DNA from: Candidatus Anammoximicrobium sp.
Lineage (GTDB): Bacteria > Planctomycetota > Planctomycetia > Pirellulales > Pirellulaceae
Direction of reading: 5' to 3'
DNA: 64,000 nt
NCBI GenBank assembly: GCA_012515235.1
Contig: JAAYYU010000311.1
Location: 124,001-188,000, forward strand
Part shown: in pieces, positions 37,801 through 45,770 of the stretch
Position numbering within the stretch: the stretch's first letter is position 1
Layout: every line of letters starts with the position of its first letter
Translations under genes and position numbers: made by a program
Notes under the pieces: model-generated
Seen by the model: only the letters and a program-made list of their open reading frames with translations
What the model was told of the DNA's origin: nothing
The model's database searches: none

Positions 37801-38866
37801 CCGCCGCGGCCACTCGCCGATGGAAGCCCGGCGACTGGAAATGCGGACGCGGTTTGCCAACCGGCCGGAGGATCCGGAGGCGATCCCCGGTCTGCCGGCA
37901 CAACAGACCGCCTACGTCGCCCCGGCCCCGCTGCCGCCGCGACCGGCGGCGCCGCCGGCCTGTGCCGACTGGCCCTTCGACGCGGCGGAAGCCCAACGTC
38001 GCCAGCAGGCAACGGGTCTGGCGCCGGAATTGAAAATCGAGTTGCCGCATGGCTCGACGTTGGAAATGGCGTTGATTCCCGCCGGCCAGTTCGTCATGGG
38101 CGCCGGTGACGGCGAGGGCGAGACGGACGAGTATCCGGCTTCCGTCGTGCGCGTCGAGCGGCCGTTCTATCTGGGCAAATTCGAGGTCACCAACGCCCAG
38201 TACGCACTGTTCGACCCGACGCACGACAGCGCTTATATCAGCGTCTTGAACAAGGACCAGAACATCCGCGGCATGCCAGCCAATCGCGACAAACAGCCCG
38301 CGATCCGCATCAACTGGAACCAGGCGACGGCTTTCTGCCGTTGGTTGTCCCAAGAGACGGGCGCCAAATTCGACTTGCCCACCGAGGCCCAATGGGAATA
38401 CGCCTGCCGCGCCGGGAGCGCGACGCCCCTGCACTTCGGCGCCTGCACCAGCGACTTCGGCCAACTGGCCAATCTGGCCGACCAGCAGGTCACGTCGCTG
38501 TGCCGCGGCGACTCGCCGCGCTGGATTCCCTGCGTCGAGAGCGTCAACGACGGCTCGGCCGTCAGCGACGAAGTCGGCAAGCGCGCGGCCAACGCGTTTG
38601 GCCTGTGCGACATGCACGGAAACGTCGCCGAATGGACTCGCAGCGTCTACCGTCCCTACCCCTATCAGCCCGGCGATGGCCGCGACGACCCGGCGGCCAC
38701 CGGCAAGAAAGTGGTCCGCGGCGGTTCGTGGTACGACCGCCCCCACCTCGCCCGTTCTTCGTTCCGCTTGGGTTACGAACCCTGGCAACGAGTCTTCAAT
38801 GTCGGCTTCCGCGTCGTCTTGGAAGCCGACGCAGCCGCCAAACTCGCATCCGCGCAACGCCCGTAG
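34814..38866 (+). CDS. Exported multi-domain protein: sensor-like N-term, c-heme motifs, SUMF1-like end
   Basis: 1350-aa exported protein. ATG 34814 gives a signal peptide (WVFGLICAARLISAQAA). Residues about 60-210 look like a galactose-binding/PA14-like beta-sandwich (ASLGSDDGCELWLNGQKVHS). Then a TolB-like propeller (about 430-700: LCLMNPDGSGLRQL, LLFQMNPDGTGQ) precedes two CxxCH motifs, CVGCHE (C844) and CVGCHD (C894), predicting c-type heme as in the hydrazine-synthase-alpha-like (HzsA) protein family. The end (about 1075-1335) is a SUMF1/formylglycine-generating-enzyme-like fold (EMALIPAGQFVMG, LPTEAQWEYACRAG, HGNVAEWTRS, VVRGGSWYD). The FGE cysteines are absent (RGGSWYD has D1308 where Cys is expected), so it should not mature sulfatases. 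Role unknown; periplasmic redox or binding. Confidence 0.75.
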   Translation: MTNCAYPKSWRRTSGWVFGLICAARLISAQAADSSADAYVKKASWAETMLATRAAVIQRLAAQQLEVGVWHTTGPLRSNAFSEPLFPEQAVDLRAKSPGGQSLWRPRPEWTDGRVHMLDGSYRASTYLFRTVNVPAAMSVEASLGSDDGCELWLNGQKVHSHDVPRGPGPDQDRLRLNLQAGENRLLFKIHNNSGGHGFYFRLGQLSFAAVWNQLEADFPRQSGWVRQHLPGGRHLEWLSAAAPADLPQQMIQQTLRELGGDARLLQGELERLAGAKVPADDVRWLELYERACLFRYRSAEVKAINTSAIRRAIEDLGRTFGAQYPRKTEFLKRLEALERRVREMESALAQGEILKEEAAASLVRDASQLRADALLANPLLNLERLLLVRRKADRLGLPQNWQGNCALPRDGYDNQIAVLAPVRPEGRVATLYQPPGGEFVGDVDLHFDGRKLLFSMPAKNRRWQVWEIGLDGSADSLRQVTPDDPPDVDNYDACYLPDERIVFASTRCFAGVPCVGGGNTVANLCLMNPDGSGLRQLCFDQDHNWCPTVLNNGRVLFSRWEYSDLPHYFSRLLFQMNPDGTGQMEYYASNSMWPNSIFYARPIPNDPAKVIAVISGHHGVPRMGELVLFDPAHGRREADGAVQRLPGYCQKVDPVIRDTLVDGSWPKFLHPFPLNDKYFLVSCQPTASSLWGLYLVDVFDNLLLLKEEPGYALLEPVPVQQVKRPPALPDRVDLAQNEATVYLTDVYRGEGLRDVPRGTVKKLRISSLHYAYPGMGGHIHIGIDGPWDARIIHGTVPVNPDGSAIFKVPANTPIVVHPLDEQGRALQIMRSWFTAMPGEVLSCVGCHEPQNSGPPPEYRFASQTRPAAITPWYGPPRGFSFKREVQPVLERYCVGCHDGQRQHDGKPLADFTAKTEPGWRNFTPSYIALHPFVRRPGPESDYHLQQPLEYHASVSHLVQLLEKGHYNVQLDAESWDRLNTWIDLNVPDHGTWHEHRRGHSPMEARRLEMRTRFANRPEDPEAIPGLPAQQTAYVAPAPLPPRPAAPPACADWPFDAAEAQRRQQATGLAPELKIELPHGSTLEMALIPAGQFVMGAGDGEGETDEYPASVVRVERPFYLGKFEVTNAQYALFDPTHDSAYISVLNKDQNIRGMPANRDKQPAIRINWNQATAFCRWLSQETGAKFDLPTEAQWEYACRAGSATPLHFGACTSDFGQLANLADQQVTSLCRGDSPRWIPCVESVNDGSAVSDEVGKRAANAFGLCDMHGNVAEWTRSVYRPYPYQPGDGRDDPAATGKKVVRGGSWYDRPHLARSSFRLGYEPWQRVFNVGFRVVLEADAAAKLASAQRP

Positions 38867-38891
38867 GCGGCCTGCGGCAGCGAAACAGCGG

Positions 38892-38909
38892 GCCAGGCAC
38901 AAGCCTGGC
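38892..38909. terminator. Hairpin after the cytochrome/SUMF1 gene
   Basis: GCCAGGC-ACAA-GCCTGGC forms a 7-bp perfect stem 25 bp after the stop codon, followed by TTCACAACC. There is no long T-run. It may be a weak terminator or one of the dispersed hairpin repeats. Confidence 0.5.
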
Positions 38910-39213
38910 TTCACAACCAGACCAGCGCGTTCTTTCCCGCGTGAACGGTCCCGATCCGGCGGGGCGGCCCGAAGATGCCGGAAGGGCGATATTGGTCAAC
39001 GGTGCGACAAGCGGGCCTGGCCGCCGAGATGGTCCTGGAAGCGATGGATGCGGCGGCGAAATGGACGGTGGCCCGCTTTGGCACCGCCCGGATCGGGTGC
39101 GGGAAAGGCCGCCGACCGGACCGCGTCTCGCGGCCAACCCTGTCATTTTCCGTTGAGCCTACTTGTCGCCCTGCCGCCGAATCGCGCCGTGGACGCTGGC
39201 CGCCTTCTGTCCC
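38910..39213. other. Convergent spacer before the glutathione peroxidase gene
   Basis: 304 bp. An 80-codon plus-strand frame at 38975 (starting MPEGRYWSTVRQAGLAAEMV) has no ribosome-binding site and no family I know; it could be a gene remnant but I do not call it. Nothing else is visible. Confidence 0.35.
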
Positions 39214-39831
39214 CTAACGGCCTACCGCCGAGGACTGAACCAGTGACTCGCCTGCTGCCAGTTCACGTTCGATGATTGCGAGCATGGTTGGGTCGTCTGG
39301 CTGGGTGCTGGAGCCGAAACGAGCGACGACCATCCCGTTGCGGTCAATCACGAATTTCTCGAAGTTCCAGCCGATCTTGCCGGCACCCTTGGGCTGGGTG
39401 TCCAGCGAAGTCAAAAGGCGGTACAACGCACAAGCGTTTTCACCTTTCACATCTACCTTCGCGAACAGGTCGAACGTCACGCCGTAATTCGTCCGGCAGA
39501 ATGATTGGATTTCCTCAGCCGAGCCGGGCTCCTGGCCAAGGAACTGGTTGCAGGGAAAGCCGAGAATGGCCAAGCCTCGTGCGGAGTGTTTTTCGTGGAG
39601 TGCCTGCAGTTGCTCGTATTGCCCAGTGAAACCGCACTTGCTGGCGACGTTCACAATCAGGACGACCTGACCCTGGTACTTGGAAAGGTCAACCTCCTCA
39701 CCGGCAAGCGATTTCATCTTGAATCGCAGCGCCGTCTGGTCCTGTTTTATACCCTTCACCGGCGGAGCGCAGCCGAGCAAGCTCGACAAACCCGCCGTCA
39801 TGCCGAAAAGCAATGCCGCCAAACGATGCAC
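39214..39831 (-). CDS. Glutathione peroxidase-family lipoprotein
   Basis: 205-aa peroxidase of the GPx family. These enzymes reduce H2O2 or lipid hydroperoxides; Cys-type bacterial members usually use thioredoxin. The GTG start (39829-39831) follows AAGGAG, and the N-terminus is a lipoprotein signal with lipobox LLGC (C21), so the protein should be anchored to a membrane outside the cytoplasm. The catalytic triad is visible: C66 in ASKCGFT (Cys, not Sec), Gln in FPCNQFLGQEPG, and Trp in GWNFEKF. It lies downstream of the fasciclin gene on the same strand with a 174-bp gap. Confidence 0.92.
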   Translation of the reverse strand: MHRLAALLFGMTAGLSSLLGCAPPVKGIKQDQTALRFKMKSLAGEEVDLSKYQGQVVLIVNVASKCGFTGQYEQLQALHEKHSARGLAILGFPCNQFLGQEPGSAEEIQSFCRTNYGVTFDLFAKVDVKGENACALYRLLTSLDTQPKGAGKIGWNFEKFVIDRNGMVVARFGSSTQPDDPTMLAIIERELAAGESLVQSSAVGR

Positions 39832-39957
39832 GTCTTTCTCTCCTTCCGTTCGCGAAGGGCCGAATAGATGCGTGAGTCTGAAAGCCTTCGGATCGTGCGA
39901 CGAAGCTCGAAGCGAATTCTTTTTTCTGTTCGGGCTGGCAACATAACCCGCGCAATG

Positions 39958-39983
39958 ACGGAGGGGCGAACCCGCCCCTCCGT
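39958..39983. terminator. Perfect 11-bp hairpin between fasciclin and GPx genes
   Basis: ACGGAGGGGCG and CGCCCCTCCGT enclose a 4-base loop, 22 bp after the fasciclin stop codon. It is stable and could end the fasciclin transcript or protect its 3' end. There is no T-run on the minus strand. Confidence 0.6.
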
Positions 39984-40005
39984 TCCCTTCCTTCCGACCG
40001 AGTTT

Positions 40006-40506
40006 TTACTTCGGTAAGATCACAGCGTCGATCACGTGGATGATCCCATTGGAAGTGTGAATGTCCGTCTTGACGACGTTCGCTCCATCCACCTTGACCT
40101 TCCCACCGGCGACGGTGATTTTGACCGTTGAACCCTCAACCGTTTCGGCACTCGCCAGCTTGACAACATCCGCCGCCGTCACGCTTCCGGGCACCACATG
40201 GTAGGTGAGGATTTTGACCAGCTTGTCCTTATTCTCGGGCTTCAGCAAGCCTTCCACGGTTCCCTTCGGAAGCTTGGCGAACGCTTCGTCCGTCGGTGCG
40301 AACACCGTGAACGGGCCTTTGCCCTTCAGCGTCTCCACCAGCCCGCCGGCACCCAGAGCGGCAGCCAGAGTCTTAAAACTCCCGGCGGCGAGCGCTGTGT
40401 CCACGATATCCTTTTTGGCTGCCCGGCAGCAGTCCGCAGCCTGCACCGAACTCACGCCCAAGACGGCCAACAGAGCCAGAGCCGAAACCTTGCCATGCAT
40501 CTTCAT
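40006..40506 (-). CDS. Secreted fasciclin (FAS1) domain protein
   Basis: 166-aa exported single-domain FAS1 protein. Signal peptide about 1-23 (KVSALALLAVLGVSSVQA). The FAS1 fold follows, with the H1 motif FTVFAPTDEAFAKLP and the H2-like ILTYHVVPGSVTAAD, ending GIIHVIDAVILPK. FAS1 domains mediate cell adhesion or surface binding; here it is a single free domain. GGAGGAG lies a few bases upstream of the ATG. It sits between the PEP-synthase-like gene and the GPx gene, all minus strand. Confidence 0.92.
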   Translation of the reverse strand: MKMHGKVSALALLAVLGVSSVQAADCCRAAKKDIVDTALAAGSFKTLAAALGAGGLVETLKGKGPFTVFAPTDEAFAKLPKGTVEGLLKPENKDKLVKILTYHVVPGSVTAADVVKLASAETVEGSTVKITVAGGKVKVDGANVVKTDIHTSNGIIHVIDAVILPK

Positions 40507-40636
40507 TTTGAACTCCTCCGAATGTTGGTGAGCAGCCTGACGGCTGCGGGTAATTGTCGCGTCACCAACTCATTCGCCGGTCGATGCCGGGTGGATTCAA
40601 TACGACACAAGTTTCTCCTCTTTTTTTAACAGGCTG

Positions 40637-42907
40637 TTAGGTGTCATGTTCGGCGAATTCCAGGTTGAATTCGGGTGCCCCCAGCGTGACGATGCCGAGA
40701 AAGCCGTCGACGGTCACGAAATCGCCGTCCTGGAGCAGGTCGACGACGTTTGCTACGCCGTTGACACAGGGGATTCCCAACTCGCGGGCGATGATGGCGC
40801 CGTGAATCAGCATCCCGCCACGGCGTTCAACGACGGCTGCCGCCAGCGGGACCAGATGCGTCATCATGGGCTGAATCGCGTCACAGACGAGCACCTCGCG
40901 GGCGCGAAAGCCGCCCAAGTCCTGCGGGCCGCGGATCACTCGCGCGTTGCCGGACGCCAGTCCGTGAGCCGCCGGCTGGCCCACCAACTGCCGCGGCGTT
41001 TCGCCGGGGGCCCGGCGTGACGGATGCCCGGCGGACGGTCGGGCGGCCGACAGGACGAGTGGTGCGGCCGCCCTTTCGCGAAGCGCCTCGCAGACGACGG
41101 TCACCGCGTCCGTGCCGACGTCCGCGTCGGCGTTCAGCCTGCCCGACGCTTTCAATCGGGCGCTGGCCAGCTGCAGGGCTCGGAGCAATTGGCTCTCCAG
41201 GCGGGCGACCAGCAGGTTGTCGTCGTCGCGAAGTTGCCAGCTGAGCCGGGCCAGACGCAGTACGCCCTGCGCTTCGTCGCGGCGTTCCGCCCCCACGGCG
41301 TCGAACAGCCGCTGCTCCAGTTCTTGCGTCGCCGGCTCTTCGCGGCTTGCCTCGCTCGCAGCCGGACAGGCGGATTGGATAGCCAGCTCCAACACGTTTT
41401 GCAGCAGGGGCGTCGGTTCGTCGCTCAGGCGGTGGCCGCCGAAGGCGACGTCCATGAATTGACGCAGCAGCCTCTGAAACGCCGCCACGAACGCGGTGCC
41501 TCCGGCGACCGCGGACAGACGATCGGCCGTGACCGCCCATTCGGCGACTTGCCCGCCGGGGCTGTCCTCAACCGCCTCTTGAAGAGCCTGCTGCAACTCC
41601 GCACTCTCTCGCACTTGGCGGGCCAACGCTTGGAGCGAGCGATTCCTCTGAGACGCCAGCATGTCTTCCCCGCGAAGCAGACCGACAAACTCGTACGGAT
41701 CCTGGGGATGGACCGCATCGTTGTAGTACAGGCCCAGATAGCGCACGCCGTGAGCAAAGGGGATGAATTCGTCCCAATAAATCCGTTTCCAGCGTTCCAG
41801 GTGGGTCTGACGCGTCTGGATGCAATCCGCCAAGTCCGCTTCGGACAGACGTTCCAGGGGCTCGGCAGCCAAGCCGTCGCCCAGCGCGCGAAGTTCGGGG
41901 ATCAAGTGCTCGGCCACCCGATGGCACAGTTGTTCCAGCCGCCGTTTGTCGGGCCGCAGGGTCAGGTACCAGGGACGTTTGTCATCGGCTTCCTGCCGGG
42001 CCGCGGTGATCGGACGGGCTTGGAGAATCGTCAACCGCGAGTCCCGACCGGTCCACTCCACGTCGGGGCACCAGCCCAGTTGGCTTTCTACCTGATCGAG
42101 CACGGACAGCAGGGATTCCAGGTCCTGGCGGGCGAGCAGCGGCTCTTCCTGCCTGTCGCGATCGCGGTGTCCCCGCCGGTACGTCACGACCTGGCGCGTG
42201 GCGCGGTGGATCAGCCAGTGATCCGGATCAACGCTCCCGTCCACCAGGCCGGAGCACGGTCCGGGGACGGCTTCGACCACCGCATGCTCGTTCTGCTCGG
42301 TCCGGGGATCGCGGCCGAACGCGACGCCCGAACAGTCCTCGGTCCGCATTTCCTGGATCAGGACGGCCATCCGGCTGCGGAGCGGATCCAAGGCCAGTTC
42401 CTGGCGGTACAGCAACGCGGCGTCCGACCACAGGGACGCCCACACCAGCCGCACCGTTTCCACGACAGCCGCTTCGCCCACCACGTTCAGGAAGGATTCA
42501 TGGAGGCCAGCAAAAGATCGTTGGACCGAGTCCTCGCCGGGAGCCGACGAGCGGACGGCCAAGAGGGTCGCGCTGCCCAAGTCCCGCACCGCTCGGCAAA
42601 TCGCCTGGTGTACGTCTGCCGGCAGTCCGGCGGCGGAAAAGCGGTTGCGGATCCGCAGCGCGGCGTCCCAGAGTTCCTCCCAGCGGAGTTCTTCGAACGG
42701 CTTGCGGCCGAGTTCCATCTGCAGAATCCGGGGCAAGTGGTTGTCGCGGAGGAACCGCTCGTACGCCGTCACGGTGACGCTGAATCCCGGCGCGATCCCA
42801 AACCCGGCGCGGCGCAATCGCGCCAATTGGGCTGTTTTGCCCCCGATCAGCCGTTCGTCCGCCGACCCGGCCTCGGCCAGCGGGATCACCCAGGACTCGG
42901 AGTCCAT
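40637..42907 (-). CDS. PEP synthase/rifampin-phosphotransferase-like enzyme
   Basis: 756-aa protein with the layout of PEP-utilising phosphotransferases. An N-terminal ATP-grasp domain (pyruvate/PEP-synthase ATP-binding type: GGKTAQLARLRRAGFGIAPGF, AVRSSAPGEDSVQRSFAGLHES) is followed by a large helical linker and a C-terminal swivelling domain where GGMLIHGAIIARELGIPCV holds the phosphate-carrying H702. PEP synthase needs an additional PEP-binding C-terminal barrel that is not present, so this resembles rifampin phosphotransferase or an orphan relative that phosphorylates some other acceptor. ATG 42907 follows AGGAGG with 7-bp spacing. It starts inside the end of the flavin-oxidoreductase-like gene (22-bp overlap), a sign of coupling. 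Confidence 0.75.
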   Translation of the reverse strand: MDSESWVIPLAEAGSADERLIGGKTAQLARLRRAGFGIAPGFSVTVTAYERFLRDNHLPRILQMELGRKPFEELRWEELWDAALRIRNRFSAAGLPADVHQAICRAVRDLGSATLLAVRSSAPGEDSVQRSFAGLHESFLNVVGEAAVVETVRLVWASLWSDAALLYRQELALDPLRSRMAVLIQEMRTEDCSGVAFGRDPRTEQNEHAVVEAVPGPCSGLVDGSVDPDHWLIHRATRQVVTYRRGHRDRDRQEEPLLARQDLESLLSVLDQVESQLGWCPDVEWTGRDSRLTILQARPITAARQEADDKRPWYLTLRPDKRRLEQLCHRVAEHLIPELRALGDGLAAEPLERLSEADLADCIQTRQTHLERWKRIYWDEFIPFAHGVRYLGLYYNDAVHPQDPYEFVGLLRGEDMLASQRNRSLQALARQVRESAELQQALQEAVEDSPGGQVAEWAVTADRLSAVAGGTAFVAAFQRLLRQFMDVAFGGHRLSDEPTPLLQNVLELAIQSACPAASEASREEPATQELEQRLFDAVGAERRDEAQGVLRLARLSWQLRDDDNLLVARLESQLLRALQLASARLKASGRLNADADVGTDAVTVVCEALRERAAAPLVLSAARPSAGHPSRRAPGETPRQLVGQPAAHGLASGNARVIRGPQDLGGFRAREVLVCDAIQPMMTHLVPLAAAVVERRGGMLIHGAIIARELGIPCVNGVANVVDLLQDGDFVTVDGFLGIVTLGAPEFNLEFAEHDT

Positions 42908-43401
42908 TGCCGAACCTCCTGAAACCGGGTCACGTGAAAGTACCGGAAGATGTCCACATGGAACAGGGCGGTCGTAGGCGAGCGGACGAACATCGCCAGC
43001 TGCGGATGCCGGTCGACCAGCCAGCCGGCCTCCCGCTCGAACTCCGCGCCCGCCGCCAGTTGCCGGGCCCGCCCGGTAGCCGTGACGGCTTCGATCTGCA
43101 TCATGTTTTCGATCGAACGCGCGCGGCTGTCGATGACCAGCGCGACGTGTTCGCACTCGCACAGCAGCCGGTACTTGCGCGTTGTCATCGGCGTCGCGAA
43201 AACCGCCGCGCTCAGGTCAGCCGTCACCGCCAGGGCCACCAGCGACCCGTATGGTTGGCCGCCGCCTTGCGTACAGAGCACCGCATAGGGTTGCTCCCGG
43301 ACCAGGCTCTCGATCTGGCTCCGCACCGCGTGGTCCTCGGTGCCAGCGATCCCGCCCGGCTTTCTCGACGGCGCCGAGTCGAGCAAAGGCTCGTCCGCCA
43401 T
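42886..43401 (-). CDS. Pyridoxamine-5'-phosphate-oxidase-like split-barrel flavoprotein
   Basis: 171-aa protein of the PNPOx-like FMN-binding split-barrel superfamily: YAVLCTQGGGQPYGSLVALAV, ATPMTTRKYRLLCECEHVALVIDSR. The fold binds FMN, F420 or heme; which one is not decided by the sequence. ATG 43401 follows GGGGGAAG; an extension to 43530 (Arg-rich) is not credible. Its 3' end overlaps the start of the PEP-synthase-like gene by 22 bp, so the two products probably act in one process. Confidence 0.75.
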   Translation of the reverse strand: MADEPLLDSAPSRKPGGIAGTEDHAVRSQIESLVREQPYAVLCTQGGGQPYGSLVALAVTADLSAAVFATPMTTRKYRLLCECEHVALVIDSRARSIENMMQIEAVTATGRARQLAAGAEFEREAGWLVDRHPQLAMFVRSPTTALFHVDIFRYFHVTRFQEVRQWTPSPG

Positions 43402-43538
43402 ATTCTTCCCCCAACGCGGCCTGCGGCCGCAATTAATAGGTTGGAACCTCCTCTCGACCCGGTCAGGGCAGGGGCCCAAGCGATCAAGATTCGCCCGCAT
43501 CAGTCTGATCGTTTTGCCGATGGTTGGCAAGTCGCGTG

Positions 43539-43567
43539 CTGACCACGCGCTGCGAATTCGCTAAGAT
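43539..43567 (+). promoter_or_regulatory. Candidate promoter of the DCC/photolyase-related pair
   Basis: CTGACC (43539-43544), 17-bp spacer, TAAGAT (43562-43567). A start near 43574 gives a leader of about 60 nt before ATG 43635. The in-frame ATG at 43566 overlaps the -10 box, favouring the later start. Confidence 0.45.
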
Positions 43568-43634
43568 GGAACAGGGGGAACCGGCGGCGAGGACCCGCCG
43601 AGGGGCCGTGCTCCAACCAGGCAAAGGCGCCGAC

Positions 43635-44072
43635 ATGCACGATGACGAAGCACCGAACCACGAAATCGAGGTCTTTTTCGACGGCGGCTGCCCGTTGTGC
43701 CGTCGGGAGATCAACCTCTTGCGACGCTGGGACCGCCGGGGAAAAATCCGTTTCACCGACATCAGCGCCCCCGATTTCCAAGCGGCGGCGGTGGGGATGA
43801 CGGACGAAGACTTGATGGCTCAGATGCACGGCCGCCTGCCGGACGGGACCTGGGTGCGAGGAGTCGAGGTGTTTCGCCGTATGTACGCTGCGGTCGGGTT
43901 CGGCCCGCTCGTTTTCCTCAGCCGCTGGCCGCTGATCTCCCAGTTGTTGGATTGGGGCTACGCCCTTTTCGCTCGACACCGCTGGCGGCTGACCGGCCGC
44001 TGTACGGCGGCGCGTTGTTCCGTCCAGCCGGCGCCCGAGACGCCGCCAGTTTCCGAGACGCCTTCTTCCTGA
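43635..44072 (+). CDS. DCC-family thiol-disulfide oxidoreductase-like protein
   Basis: 145-aa protein with the DCC signature: FFDGGCPLCRREINLLRR contains D-x-x-C-P-x-C near residues 15-22. The DCC family (DUF393) is a thioredoxin-like group thought to perform thiol-disulfide exchange; function is largely unknown. ATG 43635 (MHDDEAPNHE) gives family length; the frame also has ATG 43566 and 43524. The last 20 residues are Pro/Ser-rich. It is six bases ahead of the photolyase-related gene, so the two are almost certainly one operon. Confidence 0.85.
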   Translation: MHDDEAPNHEIEVFFDGGCPLCRREINLLRRWDRRGKIRFTDISAPDFQAAAVGMTDEDLMAQMHGRLPDGTWVRGVEVFRRMYAAVGFGPLVFLSRWPLISQLLDWGYALFARHRWRLTGRCTAARCSVQPAPETPPVSETPSS

Positions 44073-44078
44073 ACCGCC

Positions 44079-45548
44079 ATGCGCGCAGCCCTGATCTATC
44101 CCCACCAGCTGTTCCCCGATCATCCCGCGCTCCGCGACGCGGACGTCTGCGTGCTGGTTGAGGAGCCGCTGCTGATGACACAGTACCGGTTCCATCGCCA
44201 GAAGTTGGTCCTGCATCGCGCGTCGCTGCAGCACTTTGCGAGCCAACTCCGGCGGCAGAAGCGGCGGGTCCATTATGTCGAGAGCCGCGAACTCGACTCG
44301 ACCGGCGCGATCGCCGGGGTCTTGACGCGGCTCGGTGTCCGGCAGGCCCGGTTCGTCGATCCCTGTGACGATTGGCTGCAGCAACGGCTGACGGCTGCCC
44401 TGACGGCGGCGCACATCGACTTCCAGATGCTCGAAGATCCGCATTTCCTCACGCCGTGGCCGATTTTCGACGAGTTCGCCGCCGGCCGCAAACGGCTGTT
44501 CTTTACCGATTTCTACGTGCGGCAGCGGAAGCGACTGGACCTGCTGCTCGACGAACGCGGGCGGCCGTTGGGCGGGAAATGGAGCTACGATCCGGAGAAC
44601 CGCAAAAAACTCCCGCGCGACGCGACCATTCCGCCCGTGGCCTGGCCGAAGCCCCAGGCCGGCGTGCGCGCCGCGCGCGACTATGTTGCCGCGCACTTTC
44701 CCCAGGCCGTCGGGGAAGACCAGGCGGTCTCGTACCCGGTGAGTCCGGACCAGGCCCGCGCGGCACTCGACGACTTCCTGGACCACCGCTTCGCCGCGTT
44801 CGGCCAATACGAAGATGCGATCCACGCCGAGCAGACGTTCCTGTTTCACTCGGTGCTCACGCCCAGCCTGAACGTCGGGCTGATCTCGCCGCGGGAGGTC
44901 ATCGACGCCGCGGTGCAGCGAGCGGACCGCGTCCCGCTCAATTCGCTGGAAGGCTTCGTCCGGCAGATGATCGGCTGGCGCGAGTACATGCGGGGCGTCT
45001 ATCGGCGGTCCGGCCGGCGGCAGCGAACGAGGAACTTCTGGGACCATCGCCGGCCCATGCCGGCGGCCTTCTACGACGGCACCACCGGCGTGGAACCGGT
45101 CGACACCGTCGTGCGCCGCGTCCTGCGCTACGCCTACTGCCACCACATCGAGCGGCTCATGATCCTGGGCAACTTCATGCTGCTGTGCGAAATCGACCCC
45201 ACGGCGATCTATCAGTGGTTCATGGAGTTGTTCATCGACGCCTACGACTGGGTCATGGTCCCCAACGTCTACGGCATGAGCCAGCACGCCGATGGCGGCC
45301 TGATCACGACCAAGCCGTATCTGAGCGGATCGAGCTATGTGCTCAAGATGAGCAACTTTCGCAAGGGGCCGTGGTGTGCCGTCTGGGACGCTTTGTACTG
45401 GCGGTTCATCGACCGGCACCGCGAGTTCTTTGCCCGCAATCCGCGGATGTCGGTCATGGTCGCCCAGTGCGAGCGGATGGGCGGCCGCCTGGACGAGCAC
45501 CGGCGGACGGCGGCGAAGTTCCTTGCTCGACTGCACGGCGACGGCTGA
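44079..45548 (+). CDS. Cryptochrome/deoxyribodipyrimidine photolyase-related protein
   Basis: 489-aa member of the photolyase-related (DPRP) family, which in other bacteria binds FAD, a lumazine-type antenna and a [4Fe-4S] cluster and repairs (6-4) photoproducts. The N-terminal antenna Rossmann part is RAALIYPHQLFPDHPAL; the FAD-binding helical part includes YCHHIERLMILGNFMLL and PNVYGMSQHADGGLITTKPY. In cluster-binding members C-x2-C and another Cys follow the 'MS(D/N)' segment; here the sequence is LKMSNFRKGPWCAVWDALYW (about 420-437), which lacks the C-x2-C pair, so a [4Fe-4S] cluster is doubtful. ATG 44079 has no strong Shine-Dalgarno and follows the DCC stop by six bases. Confidence 0.8.
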   Translation: MRAALIYPHQLFPDHPALRDADVCVLVEEPLLMTQYRFHRQKLVLHRASLQHFASQLRRQKRRVHYVESRELDSTGAIAGVLTRLGVRQARFVDPCDDWLQQRLTAALTAAHIDFQMLEDPHFLTPWPIFDEFAAGRKRLFFTDFYVRQRKRLDLLLDERGRPLGGKWSYDPENRKKLPRDATIPPVAWPKPQAGVRAARDYVAAHFPQAVGEDQAVSYPVSPDQARAALDDFLDHRFAAFGQYEDAIHAEQTFLFHSVLTPSLNVGLISPREVIDAAVQRADRVPLNSLEGFVRQMIGWREYMRGVYRRSGRRQRTRNFWDHRRPMPAAFYDGTTGVEPVDTVVRRVLRYAYCHHIERLMILGNFMLLCEIDPTAIYQWFMELFIDAYDWVMVPNVYGMSQHADGGLITTKPYLSGSSYVLKMSNFRKGPWCAVWDALYWRFIDRHREFFARNPRMSVMVAQCERMGGRLDEHRRTAAKFLARLHGDG

Positions 45549-45770
45549 CGGCGGCCACGGATTCCAGGCTGGTGCGGTTGACGGGCGCCACGGCTCTGCA
45601 GCGTTCGCAAAGCTGCACGCGGTGCTCCGGCGGCTGCTGGCGACGATCTGTCCGCGGTTGCGCGCGTCAGGGCGCGCCCGACCGCTGCCGCCGACCGGCG
45701 GGCCTGCCTGCTGAACGCTCTCGAACCGCCGCTCGGTCGGACGAAGCGTGGGGGGCAGGGCGATCGCTTC

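Noticed and set aside
34814..38866. Formylglycine-generating enzyme for the sulfatase at 11.7 kb
   Set aside because: The SUMF1-like domain lacks both FGE active-site cysteines.
38975..39217. 80-codon plus-strand ORF after the cytochrome/SUMF1 gene
   Set aside because: No ribosome-binding site, no family, and composition turns Arg/Pro-rich toward the end; kept only as a possible remnant.
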